A DNA stretch of 64,000 nucleotides from Choanephora cucurbitarum (Eukaryota > Mucoromycota > Mucoromycetes > Mucorales > Choanephoraceae): contig JAIWNI010000028.1 in assembly GCA_025331435.1 (NCBI GenBank), positions 248,001-312,000 on the forward strand, read 5' to 3'. This document shows positions 21,895 to 33,624 of this stretch, one piece after another; position 1 is the first letter of the stretch; every line of letters begins with the position of its first letter. The notes under the pieces are model-generated. The model saw nothing but the letters and a program-made list of their open reading frames with translations, had not been told where the DNA came from and did no database searches. The position numbers and the translations under genes are program-made.

Positions 21895-22612
21895 ATGTCT
21901 TCTTATGGTGCTTTAGATACAGAAGAAACAAACAGAAGAGAGGATATTGAGCCTATTGTTGATGAGAAAGGTTGGCGTGAAAGCTTAGGGGAGAAGCTAG
22001 AGAACGAAAAGTTTCACTGGGCAGTACTGAGTTTGGTGCTGATCGATGCCGTCTGTGTGATTGTTCAGATTGCATATACCTTTTTCAATGAATGTCAAAT
22101 GCCTGATCTGTTGTCAAAGTCGCCTGATCTCTATTTAGCTTTTGAAATAGCTGAGAGTGTCAGTATCTTCATTTGCATCATGTTTATGTTTGAATGTGTT
22201 TTGTCCCTGGTTGCCTTTGGTCCCCGTTATTATTGGCCAGGCTATCCTCATTGGAAGTTACATTTATTTGATGTAGTCGGTAAGTTACAAAAGAAGTCAA
22301 CATCACATGTGAAAGCCAAACTGATGATCCATTCGAAATAAGTGGTCAGTACTACTTTTGTACTTGAAGTTATCTTGAAGGGCAAAGAGAGAGAAGTGGC
22401 AGGGTAAGGGTTGCATGTTCTCCTTCTCTCTTTTTTTAACCTATCTATCTAGTCTTTTGATTATCTTTCGGTTATGGCGAGTGGTCAAGATCATTGAAGC
22501 AGCTATTCGAAGTGTCAGTTTTAGTCAACAAGAAGAATTAGATGATCTTAAGGCAGCTTATGCTGAATTACAGATCAAATATCAACAAGAAGTAGAAAAG
22601 AATAGAGCATAA
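21895..22612 (+). CDS. Voltage-gated proton channel (Hv1-like)
   Basis: Four-helix voltage-sensor-only channel that lets protons out of the cell. Three exons, 21895-22279, 22343-22403 and 22453-22612, give 201 residues. S1 is LSLVLIDAVCVIVQI, with the Asp expected of the selectivity filter. S2 is IFICIMFMFECVLSLVAF, with the conserved Glu. S3 begins at KLHLFDVV, with the conserved Asp, and continues VSTTFVLEVIL. S4 is LLIIFRLWRVVKIIEAAIR, matching the Hv1 RLWRVARII pattern but with Lys at the third charge. A C-terminal coiled coil (EELDDLKAAYAELQIKYQQE) suggests a dimer, as in animal Hv1. There is no pore domain. It lies 122 bp after PRMT3 on the same strand. Confidence 0.85.
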
Positions 22613-22636
22613 TTCCCCCCTTTTTTTTTGTTTGTT

Positions 22637-24241
22637 TTACACTTTTTCAGTCTGATTTATTTCACTTTCTTCTTCCTTTTTGTTATAGTTGGATAGATAA
22701 GAGGAAGCTAAAATAAACATAGGACGTCGTTTAGGGAGCGTTGTAGTGGTAGAATTAGAAGGTGAAGGGTGATCTGTAGAGGCAAGTTGAGGGGATGAGC
22801 CTTTCTTTTTGCTCTTCATTGTAGGCTTATTTGTTGTCTTGATATCATCTGTTAGGAAGCGAGTGACATCCTCGAGGTTCTTGAAGGATTGCTTGTTTTT
22901 CATCTGTTGAAAGTTATTAAGGATAGCATCATTGGAAGGATTGCTACTGCTTTGGGTTCTTTGTCGTGCCATACGTAAGGCACTATGGGCTAATCTGACA
23001 TTTTTACTGTATCGAATCTTTTTACCATTTGAGGTACGTTTTGGGACATTGACTGGTGGTACAAACTCTAGAGGTTGTGGTGAAGTGGCTGAATCGAACA
23101 GAGCATTAAAACTGGCATTGTCCATCAGATCCATGGGTGCTGATTTCTTTTCTTTCAAGTTATTTGTGTTTTCTAAAAAGCTCATGTCAGGTAAACATGG
23201 ACTGATTTCCATGATGGTATCGGAATGAGTATTTTCTGTTGTTGTTGTTGTCGATTTATCTCCAATGGTAGATAATCCCATACCAAATGGATCACTGCTT
23301 AACATTTGATGTAATAAGGACATTTCATCTAAAACTGAATCCTTTTCCTGTATCGGTGTATTTTTAGTGGTGGTGGTGGTATTATGATCAGGCGTAGAGG
23401 GTAGTTTGATGTCAAGTCCTATTGTGATATCCTGAATCAGTTTATTGAGTCGTTTAACTTCTTGTTCTAAATTGTCGATCTTTTGATGTAAACTTCCACA
23501 ATAACCATCGCAATGAATTTTAGCTTGTGTCATGGTACCGATAAACGGACAACCCTCTGAGGCGTAAGGGCAAGCATACGATTGACATTCATTTTCGTGT
23601 TTGGATAGATCTTTAAGTAAAAATGGTTGACAAAGAGGCATCTGATTTGGACAGTTGATAGTCTGATAAAGGCAGGTCTCTAAATGTTGTTTCATATTGG
23701 TTTGATTTAGGTGGCTAGCATCACATCCTTTATTGACATTAGGACATGGTTGAGGTTGAAATTCGCACTAAAGAACATGAGTGCTAAATTCCTTTAAACT
23801 ATCTATATCTATTTTACCTCTAAGACATGTTGATCAGATAATAAACCTTGCCATCGACATCCAATATCGGTATATGGACATTTGATACGTAATCTGCCCA
23901 CTTGTCGTTGTACAAACTTGGATAGCTGAAATGAGCTATTGTCCAACAGAGTCAGACAGATAGGACAAGTTCCGAGTTGTTTTTCTCCCACATGTGCCTG
24001 TATACATTTATTACAAAACATATGATCTAACTATCTGTATAAGTTAAATATCTCATGAAGCCCATCTCTATACTCACCTTCAGGACAATGTACTTGGATT
24101 GGATCTTCGAGTATATCTATCATATACTATTTCTTTAATTTTATTGTATATGGAAGAAGGATTCTTTTTTTTACCTGAGCAGATACCACATAACAATTCA
24201 GGACAAGGCTCATCTAATAATAAGTCCACCTTTCTGCTCAT
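22637..24241 (-). CDS. RING and TRAF-type zinc-finger protein, probable E3 ubiquitin ligase
   Basis: Four exons, 24241-24175, 24116-24078, 24026-23818 and 23767-22637, give 481 residues. A RING finger fills roughly residues 18-60, with CGIC, VHCPEDHMFCNKC and CPIC supplying the Cys/His ligands. TRAF-type zinc fingers follow (KCPYTDIGCRWQG, CEFQPQPCPN, CLYQTINCPN, ACPYASEGCPFIG). A short coiled coil (GSLHQKIDNLEQEVKRLNKL) comes next. The C-terminal half is polar and low in complexity, with Thr/Asn runs and a basic patch near KRTSNGKKIRYSKN. A C-terminal MATH domain was not seen. Together this suggests a TRAF-like ubiquitin ligase; the substrate is unknown. Its 3' end is 25 bp from that of the proton-channel gene (convergent). 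Confidence 0.8.
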
Positions 24242-24955
24242 TTGAAAAGATAATTAAGACGCTTTTGAGCAAATAAGGATATATATAAAGAGAAAGAGAA
24301 AAAGGGAAGAGAGAAGGAAACGCGACCCTTTTTTTGATGATTTTTTTTTGGATATTTTCACGCGACGTGTTTTTTTTTCTAATTTAAAAAACCGCATAAA
24401 AAAAAAGGTTAAACGAGAACAATGGTTGCAAACCTAACTATATAAAGACCAAGTTACAGAACACTATGACTTGTATTTGTAAAAAAAAAAAAAAGGAGGG
24501 AGAAAAAAAAAAGAATGGAAACAAGTGATTTACTATCAGGGCAAAATTTGATAGGAAATTTATTGTTCAAGTCAAGTGAGTCTGTTTGTTGTCAACCTTG
24601 CTTTACATCTTATTCAAAGAGAGCGTTGAATGAATTGCTATGAAGAGCAACGCCTTAAATAGATGACAGTAATTGTCGTACTGATTTTGTGTTTAAAGAC
24701 TATGCGTACTGATTTATAGGGAACCCAATGGATTTTGAGAGAGTTTAAGCTTATAGTTATCAGCTTTATATGTTAACAATTAAGCATATAACTTGTTCTT
24801 GGTCTACATACTTTTCTTTGTTAGGCTTTTAAGAGTCTACTTTGGGACGAATCATGCATGACAATACTAAAGAGTCACGGCTATTTCAATGCGTACCATC
24901 TGAGCCTAAAAAGCGAACTTATTTTTTTTCTCTCTCTTTAATATTAAACCATAGT
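24242..24955. other. Divergent intergenic region
   Basis: Spacer of 0.7 kb between the RING/TRAF gene (minus) and the PHIP/BRWD-type gene (plus). It holds A/T runs and a 43-codon plus-strand open frame from 24515 with no recognisable domain. CACGCGA at about 24360 resembles a partial cell-cycle box but is not convincing. Confidence 0.4.
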
Positions 24956-27900
24956 ATGGAGCAAGGTGAGATGATGATTCTCATAGTGAACATATAAACT
25001 AATATTGTTTCTTTCCTTTTTATAGAGGTAATTAAACGACTTGCAAATGACAACAGATTACTTATATGCTATTGTTAGCTGTATTACTTGATCACCAAGT
25101 TCCTAGCAGCAGGTCCTTGTAAAGATGCAGCACGCGTTTTAGAAAGAGAATTAGATCAGCATCGTGAGTTGTTACCTCACACTATTACATATGAAGGCAA
25201 ACAAGTGCCCATGACACTGGATCGATTGGTAAAAAAAAAAAAAAAAAAAAAGAAAGATAACGATACTGCATGAGTTGATACTTAAACAGAACATAGTCAA
25301 AAGAATACCCTAATATCAGTAACAATTACCTACTTGAACTATTAAGCCATCTCTTGGGTCACTTTAAAGAGACAGGTGATCCTACTGTTTTACGAGCCAA
25401 TGCACTGAGGCATGGTGATCGATCTCTATTTACCATGTTATCTGCATTTATACCTTCACCTCAAGTACAGCAATGTCACTACATGATCATGCCTTCCAAA
25501 CAACTTGACAAGTTACCTATTCGTACTGTCTAGCCTTTATTTTTTTTTTATTGATTAGGATAACTAATACACACTATTAGATCGTCTATTGATTGCAAGA
25601 GAAATGGGAGCCAAAGTGATGAAAAAGACAGAGATGCCTACTTCATTATCTACATTTTATCGTGAAGTAAGTAGAAGCCATGTTGTGTATTGAATGGGAT
25701 CACCTTATACAGTTTTAGCGTGTTACCATCTCAGGCCATCGTAATCCAGTCTATTCAGTTGTATTCGACAAAACCAACCGACGTTTATTTACAGGCAGTG
25801 ATGATTTCCTTGTCAAAGTATGGTGTGTTCGGACAGGCTATTTAATCCATACAATACGTGGTCATCAGAATGCCATTGCAGACATTGCTATCAACCAAGA
25901 AAACACGCTGATTGCAACAGCTTCCACAGACGGTTGTGTCCGTGTCTGGACCATGGACGAATACAAACCTATCTTTTGTCTAAGGCCCAATTCAAATACC
26001 ATCAAACCTTTCACGACAGTCAAATTCTCACCCTCACCTCGATCCGATACACGTTATTTGATGGCCACCAACGAAGATGGATTTGTTCGATTATGGCGAT
26101 GGGATCGTGATACACTTCAGTTCTTTGATCTGGATACACCCGTCACGTTCAGCTGTCGATTCAGAGCCAGAGATCGTTTGCGTTGTTCTTCATTCAACTA
26201 TACAGGTACCAAATTTGCAGTGGCAGGAGACGATGGATTTGTCTATGTGTTCTCCACCTTACCTGTCCAGACCAAACTGGAAGGCACACAGACAGAAGAT
26301 GCCAATCGATCGAACCATAGTGGTCGAGGCAGAAGACGATTTGCCAATGCGCTCTTTCCCGACAAGAACAGCCCCTTGAATGATCAGCCTGTTGTGACCA
26401 TCGGCACCTTGGAGGGACATCGAGGCAGTGTGACTGATTTGGCCTACAGTCATGATGGTCAGCGTATCTTGAGTGGTAGTCAGGATGGTACTGCACGTAT
26501 CTGGACATTGGATACACAGACAAAAGAATGGAGTTCGATTGTGTTGGACCTAAAGCTGCCTTTACCCGATACACCTATCGTTCGCCCTTCCAAACCTCAT
26601 TCGACAGCCATGAGCCGATCTGCCTCCTATCAACCTCTGCCTGAACCCAGCCAGGAACTAGGTCAGTTAATGCCACCCTTAGGCACACCTACAGAAGAAG
26701 AAGAAGAGTTGATGCAAGTGGATTCACATGAAGAGACAGAAGAACAGTCTCCCAAAGTGTCTATGATTGCCTGGAGCGCAGATGATCGATGGTGCATTGT
26801 GGCCTCCAACCAAGGCGAAATTCGTGTCTATTATGCCTACAATGGTCAACCTGCCTGTATTCTCAAGGGCCATGAGGGAGAGATCTATGCGCTCGATAAT
26901 CATCCTCTGGACTCAAGCACACTGTTATCTGCTGGTTATGATGGCAACGTGATCTTATGGGACATCCAGAAGCAGAAAGTCATGACCTGTACACACCACC
27001 GAGGCAGAACATTCACTGACTGTAAGTTCAGTAAAGATGCCACTAAATATGCCATTACGGATGAAGAAGGACATTGTACACTCTACAGTCTAGGTGGTCT
27101 TGATCGAGACTATGAGCAGGTCCGTAGTTGGGAAAGAGGCCAGTATTTTATGACAGACTATCAAGCCCTTCGTCATTTTGTGGATGGCACCTTTGTGGAT
27201 GAACCTACTCAACAGTTACCTTATGCCATGGCACCCTCTCCTATCATCGATCTTCAGGGTGTGGCTTATCCTAACCAACGCAAACTAGGTTATGGCCGTA
27301 CCATTCCTACTCAGTCAGAGACATTTGAGCTAGAAGATCAACGTCGTTCAGCGTGTTATGATCAGGAAGAAGAAGAGATGCGTCGTATCAAACTGATTGT
27401 GTTGCCTCATCTCGATCGTGCCACTGTTGCACGTAATCGACGCGATTTCGTCAAGATGGACGATGATGAAGAAGACAATCCTACCCATGCCACTCAACTC
27501 TTTCCACCTCCATTACCTCCCCCTACTCTTTTACCAGATGACTCAGAAGATGAAGATTATCATGACGATGAACAACAGGCAGCCTATGCCACCAGTGGAA
27601 ACAGCAGTAGTGATGATGAAGATGAGCCTGGATCTGATGATTTTGTCAGTCGATCCTCGTCTGTTCGTATACAAGAAGAAGATGAAGAAGATGGAGAAGA
27701 AGGTGGGCCTGTGACCCGTAGTCGAGCAGGTCAAGTGCCTTTGCGTACATTGGATCCTACACGTCATCGTGGCCGTGGTCGTGGTCGTGGTCGAGGTAGT
27801 CAGTTAAGTAGGGTGCCTACCACACGGGGAAGACCAAGTCGAAAGAGAACGCGAGGTCGATTGGAAAGTGATGATGATTTGGATGAAGAACAGCCTGTAC

Positions 27901-29576
27901 GTGCACGCGCCAGAAGAAGAAGAGTGACAGAACGTCCTAGTTATGTTGAAAGTGATTTAGAAGATGAATTTGTAGATGTTGATACACCACAAGAAGAAAT
28001 AGCTGAGGCAGGTCCTTCTACCCAACCACCTTCTCTATCAGAAGATCGTAAGGGTAAAAGACGATTGCGTTCCAATGCAGCTATCATTCAAGACGATGAC
28101 GATGAAGAAGAAGAAGAGGAACAGAAAAAGGAAAAAGAACCCGAAAGACGTTCTGTCTATGTTCCTTCCCATTTCAGAATCCCCTCTACTACTACTACTA
28201 CTATAGAACCCACACGAAGAGGGCGATTGACTCGAAGTCGTACTGCAACCGAACCCACTAAACCTGTTCAACAGAGACGTATAGGCAGACAACGGGATGT
28301 CCCTCGTGAACTATCAGAAGAAGAGATCAAAGAGTACGAACCTATCCCCTGGATCACCACGACAGAACGTTCACTTGTCAAATACCTGCCTCAATTAGGT
28401 GACAGAGTAGCCATTCTGACAGAGGGATACAAAGAATACCTCAAGGTATCTGAACTCAAGTCACTTTTTGATCATCACCGTATTGACCGCCATGAGCCTG
28501 TGTTGTTTGCCAAAGTCAGCCAGATTCAATGGCAAGTAGGCCCACCTGCTTACTGTAAACTGAAGCTGTCTATGTTTGAACTGGCTAATCCTCAGCAGGT
28601 AATTCATCAACAAGCAGATCCTGTCTGGACAACACTGAATCGAGATGAGACAATTGAATATACAGATGAAGATGGATCTCCTGAATTCATTGTGCTCTGG
28701 GAACGCTTTAGGGCTTCCATGACCAACTTCAAGACACTCAAGCAGGGACAACGGGTGGATGCACTGTATGATGAGGGACAGTATACAGGTACCATTGCCT
28801 ATTGCAATACCAACAGTATGCACTGGAAACGAGCAGGGATGCCTAGTCCATGGGCCTATTATCATGTTATCTGGGATGATCCTGGATCCAATGCAGAGGA
28901 TCTCTGTCCTTGGGAACTGGTCCCCTCAGGCGAGGATTTCCGATCCCATTATGATGTACAGCCTAGTCTTTCAGTAGCTCAGATACAACGTGCGCGGGAT
29001 GTGATTGAATGGCTATCGAATACAGATGATTTCTTTTTGTATGTTCAGCAAGTCAATTATCATGATTATCCAGCCTATCTGTCTGTCATTGCCTATCCTA
29101 TCTGTCTGGATATGGTACGTGAGAGACTAGAGAATAACTTTTATCGGTCTATTGAGGTAAACAGGCTTCACTATGCACTTTCTACTCTTATTGATCTATC
29201 TGAATAGGGTTTAATGGATGATGTTGAATTGATCAAGAAGAATGCTCAGAAATACAATGCTGATTCATCACCAGCCCATAAGAATGCAGCTCGATTGGCC
29301 AATTTCTTCAAGACGCGTATTCAGAGTAAAAAGTGTTGGATCCAATCTATTCAGACATCAATGACTCACCTTTCTTTTAAAATAGAACCCTCTATGCCAC
29401 TCTCTCTATCAAGAGGACCTCGAAAGCGAATCATGAAAGATGACTCAGATGATGAATATGATGTAGAAGCAGCTGTTTCTGAAGAAGAAGAAGAAGAAGA
29501 GGAAGTGAGAAGGATTTATGATAGTGATGACTTTGTTCGTGATGATAGTGATGAGGATTATTCAGATGCATCCTAA
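24956..29576 (+). CDS. PHIP/BRWD-type WD40-repeat and bromodomain protein
   Basis: Large nuclear chromatin protein of the PHIP/BRWD1-3 type. Model: exons 24956-24965, 25026-25027, 25079-25228, 25297-25522, 25581-25666, 25719-29156 and 29208-29576, totalling 4281 nt (1426 residues). The N-terminal helical region ELYYLITKFLAAGPCKDAAR matches ELYFLIARFLEDGPC of the animal proteins. WD40 repeats follow (VTISGHRNPVYSVVFD, GSDDFLVKVW, GHRGSVTDLAYSHDGQRILS, LKGHEGEIYALDNHP). A long acidic, Arg/Gly-rich linker has a GRGRGRGRG stretch. A BRWD-specific region is next (WERFRASMTNFKTLKQGQRV, AYYHVIWDDPG). The bromodomain comes last (FFLYVQQVNYHDYPAYLSVI, then MDDVELIKKNAQKYN). The 2-nt second exon and the GTACTG donor at 25523 are inferred from frame and family similarity. 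Confidence 0.85.
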
Positions 29577-29600
29577 AGATAAATAATAATAAAGAATTTA

Positions 29601-30209
29601 TTAGGCTCGTTTTAGCTTAAGAACCAATTTGTGCCATTGTTTAGTGACAGTATGCATAATGGATTTTGGCTTATGGATAGGCAGATCAGGATCAGATCGT
29701 GTATGGTAAAGTGTATCATATTGAGTTAATTTTAAAAGGGGCATAGAGAGACGATGAAGTGTGTTGGGTTTAGGGTCATCTGGTGGGAGTGGCTGAATGG
29801 GTGAATAGACTAAGGGTTTAGGCGGGTATTGAATGACAGAGGGTTTAGGGCATAGATCCAGCCTAGACTTTCGTTTGTTCTTTTTCCATGGATCATCATA
29901 CAGTCTGTTCTTTAGATAGACTGAGGATTTCCTTAATAGATCTCCTGCTGATCGATGACGTCGACTGGCTACTTTTACTTTTGGTTCACTTGGTATTGAA
30001 TCTGTGATTGAATGAATACTGCACTATATAATAAGTTAATTCCAGAAGGGAAAACATGACATTTGTAATGTTACCTGATCAATAGAGATCACTTCTGGCT
30101 GATACAGTCTATCAAATCGACTGAGTAATTCTTTAGTGAATGAATGATGTGATCTTCTTTGGAGACCACTAGGCAAAGGTAGCCAATCATGGCCCTTTGG
30201 GGTTTGCAT
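29601..30209 (-). CDS. Small basic protein of unknown function
   Basis: Not recognised. Two exons, 30209-30075 and 30023-29601, give 185 residues. It opens MQTPKGHDWLPLPSGLQRRS and is rich in Lys, Arg, Pro and Ser, for example KVASRRHRSAGDLLRKSS and KPSVIQYPPKPLVYSPIQP. There is no signal peptide, membrane segment or known domain. The clean intron (GTAACA donor, ATATAG acceptor) and the uninterrupted frame support a real gene. It is convergent with the PHIP/BRWD-type gene, with 24 bp between the stop codons. Confidence 0.55.
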
Positions 30210-30558
30210 CCCTAATTAATTTAATAAAGAGAAAGAAAAGTTGTCAAATGCTTACAATGAAAAATAATTTTTTTTAAAAAAAAGAAAGAAATGACACGTG
30301 GAATAAACACTAAAACAGGAGTTACATTCTATGATGTGAATTACAGTAACAATGAATTCAGGCACCAAAAAAAAAAAAAAAGAGCGGTTTCTCATTGTTT
30401 CAAAATAAAGGAATTTGTTTCATCCTATTGTTTATCGATTGGATTGTTGTCAAATATTATTTTAGAAACACTCTCCCAACTTGTCTCAATCCCACGTGTA
30501 AATCCTATTGTCTTTCTAAACTGCAGGCAAAGAGTGTATTACGTAATAAATGAAGATA

Positions 30559-31342
<784 letters not shown>

Positions 31343-31504
31343 TATTGCAAGTAGTAAATAAACAAAACAAAAGAAGCCTATGAAAATCTTTTTTTTTTGT
31401 CCCTAGTTAAGGTTAAAAAGGCGCTTAAATATGATCTATCTTCTGTTCTTCTCTCCTTTTTTTTCCTTTCACTTCTTTTTTTTCTTTATATTTTCTTTTC
31501 TCTT

Positions 31505-33573
31505 ATGAGCCATATACCAAAGAAGGCACTTGTATTCTATTGTCCGCTTATACCAAATCAGGATATACCTAACATTGATAAAATTGCATTGGCTGGTTGT
31601 TCTGGTCAACTTGCTTTAGAAGACAGTGGTACAGATTACAATAAAAAATAAAAAAAAAATTTATTGACCCCCTTCTGTCTATTTAGATGTTGTCACACAA
31701 TTATTAGGAATTGATTCACTTGACCAGTTTAAGAAGAGGTTCAATGATATGACAGTATATGTTGTCAATAAGGATACACCAATGACAACAGAAGACATAC
31801 TCAAGTTAGAACAAGATGTGGTCATGGTTGATCTAACAGACTACAGAGGCAATGCTTATCAACTGATAGATCAAGCATGCCAACACACTAGACCAGACAC
31901 TATCTACAGTATCATTTCACCTGCACCCAGTATTCGACCAAGCACAGACAATTGGTGGCATTTGATTGTACCACGACAAAGCCATGTAATGAAGCAAGGA
32001 ATACAAGTACCTGTACAGAAAGATAGATTAGTCTTCAGTTACCTTCATGCAGGCTCATGTCGTAGGGATCATGTAGAGCGTTATGATCCATTGGAAATCA
32101 TACAGTATGGTAGTCAACATACCATATTAGCATGGCATTTTATGGCAGAGATAGCTCATAAATTAGGATTTGTTGACAAATATGGTGCATAATAATAAAC
32201 TCTCTTTTTTTTTCTTTCTTATTTTTCTTTCTTTATGTTGTTAACAGAAGCCAATCTAGAGGCATGGGTCAAGAAGCAGGATAGAACAACCACAAGCATA
32301 GATCGAATTCATGCTTATGTGGAAGATCAAAAAAGACAACAACCTCACTATCAATCACCCAACAGTTCTATTTCTATGCCAGCATCTGTCATCAGTGATG
32401 TCCATAGTACTGCCTTCACTGCTTCTATCAGTGAGATCATCAGAAGGAAGCAGAAAAGACCACTGAATGAACCCACAGATACAAAGCGAGTCAAGGCATC
32501 TAAATTACCAGCATCCAATGGACTTCATCTGTTAAAGGTAATTAGAAGAAACAACAAAAGGTCTGATTGACTGAATAGACACATAGAAATTTATGTCACC
32601 TAATCTAGAGATAGAACGAATAACAGTAAGTGATTCACTTAGTTAAATTGACTACTCTTCTTAGTGTTTGTCCTAGACAAGACACCATACAAGACCAAGG
32701 TTGGGTCTATTCAACAAAGGCAAATCTTCAGCTCATGGAAAGGCAGGTAAAGTGAATGAGCATACTATTGAATGGTCACTAACACATGCTACAGTGCCTG
32801 ACTTGGTATTCTCAGAAAGCAGTTTTCTAAAGAAGCCCACTGCACCTCGTCAACCTTCTATCTCTAGATTCTTTCAAAAGGAATCATCTCGTCCTCTACA
32901 GAAGCCTTCACCTACCCGTGTCAACTCATCTTCACACTCTATCTTACCCAAACAACCCACTTCAAAAATCAGCCTGTCTACTAGACCATGGGCACAAAGA
33001 CATGGCTCTGTATTCTCTCAGGTAAAGCCTTATCCTCTCATGTCCCCTCCATCTCCTCTTGTGAGTAGACAGCTACCTGCCCCTTCTTTGCATAGGCAAT
33101 CCCCTCTCAACAGAAGCCCTCTTCCTCCCAGACAGGATGACCATCTGGCTTCTCCTCCCCTCAGCAGGCACAAATCCCCTTCCTTCTCTTCTTCTTATGG
33201 TAGCATTGAAAGACTCTTGAATGAATGCAGACATGAAGACTATGTGAATGAACAACAGTTGCCTACTTATCCCTCTGTCAAATCATTCAAGATGAGTTCG
33301 CCTGGAGTCTCTTATCCACACCAATCGTCCTCTCCTTCAAGAGAATCAAGTATCTACAAATACTGCCAGAGTCCCTTATTGAGAAGACAAGGGAAAACAA
33401 GCCCTTTCGAAAAGACTCAGGCAGTATCCTATGTCAGTCTGAATTGGCAGTTGGATCACTCTTCTTCTCTAGAGAATGATGAAGATTTCGATTTTCACCC
33501 ATCAATGGCTCAATATCACCTAAGTGAAACAACAGAAGATATCCATGACTTTTGGACACCCTATAGAAGATAA
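31505..33573 (+). CDS. Conserved-looking unknown protein with a PCNA-box-like motif
   Basis: Family not recognised. Exons 31505-31628, 31687-32184, 32248-32537, 32587-32625, 32677-32746 and 32795-33573 give 599 residues. The last intron (48 nt, 32747-32794) has no stop and keeps frame, so a 615-residue form is possible. The N-terminal half looks globular (KKALVFYCPLIPNQDIPNID, LIVPRQSHVMKQGIQVP, HTILAWHFMAEIAHKLGF). The middle has a basic stretch around RPRLGLFNKGKSS. At 32851-32874 the sequence QPSISRFF fits the PIP-box pattern (Q, aliphatic at +3, two aromatics at +6 and +7). The C-terminal 200 residues are Ser/Pro-rich and probably disordered. A PCNA-dependent nuclear role is inference only. 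Confidence 0.6.
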
Positions 33574-33624
33574 TCTTTCTTTCTTTTTTTTATTGCATAT
33601 ACAAATACAGAAGAATAATAATAA

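Noticed and set aside
24515..24643. 43-codon frame considered as the first exon of the PHIP/BRWD-type gene
   Set aside because: It shows no similarity to the family N-terminus; the exon at 24956 gives a start directly before the conserved ELYYLI.
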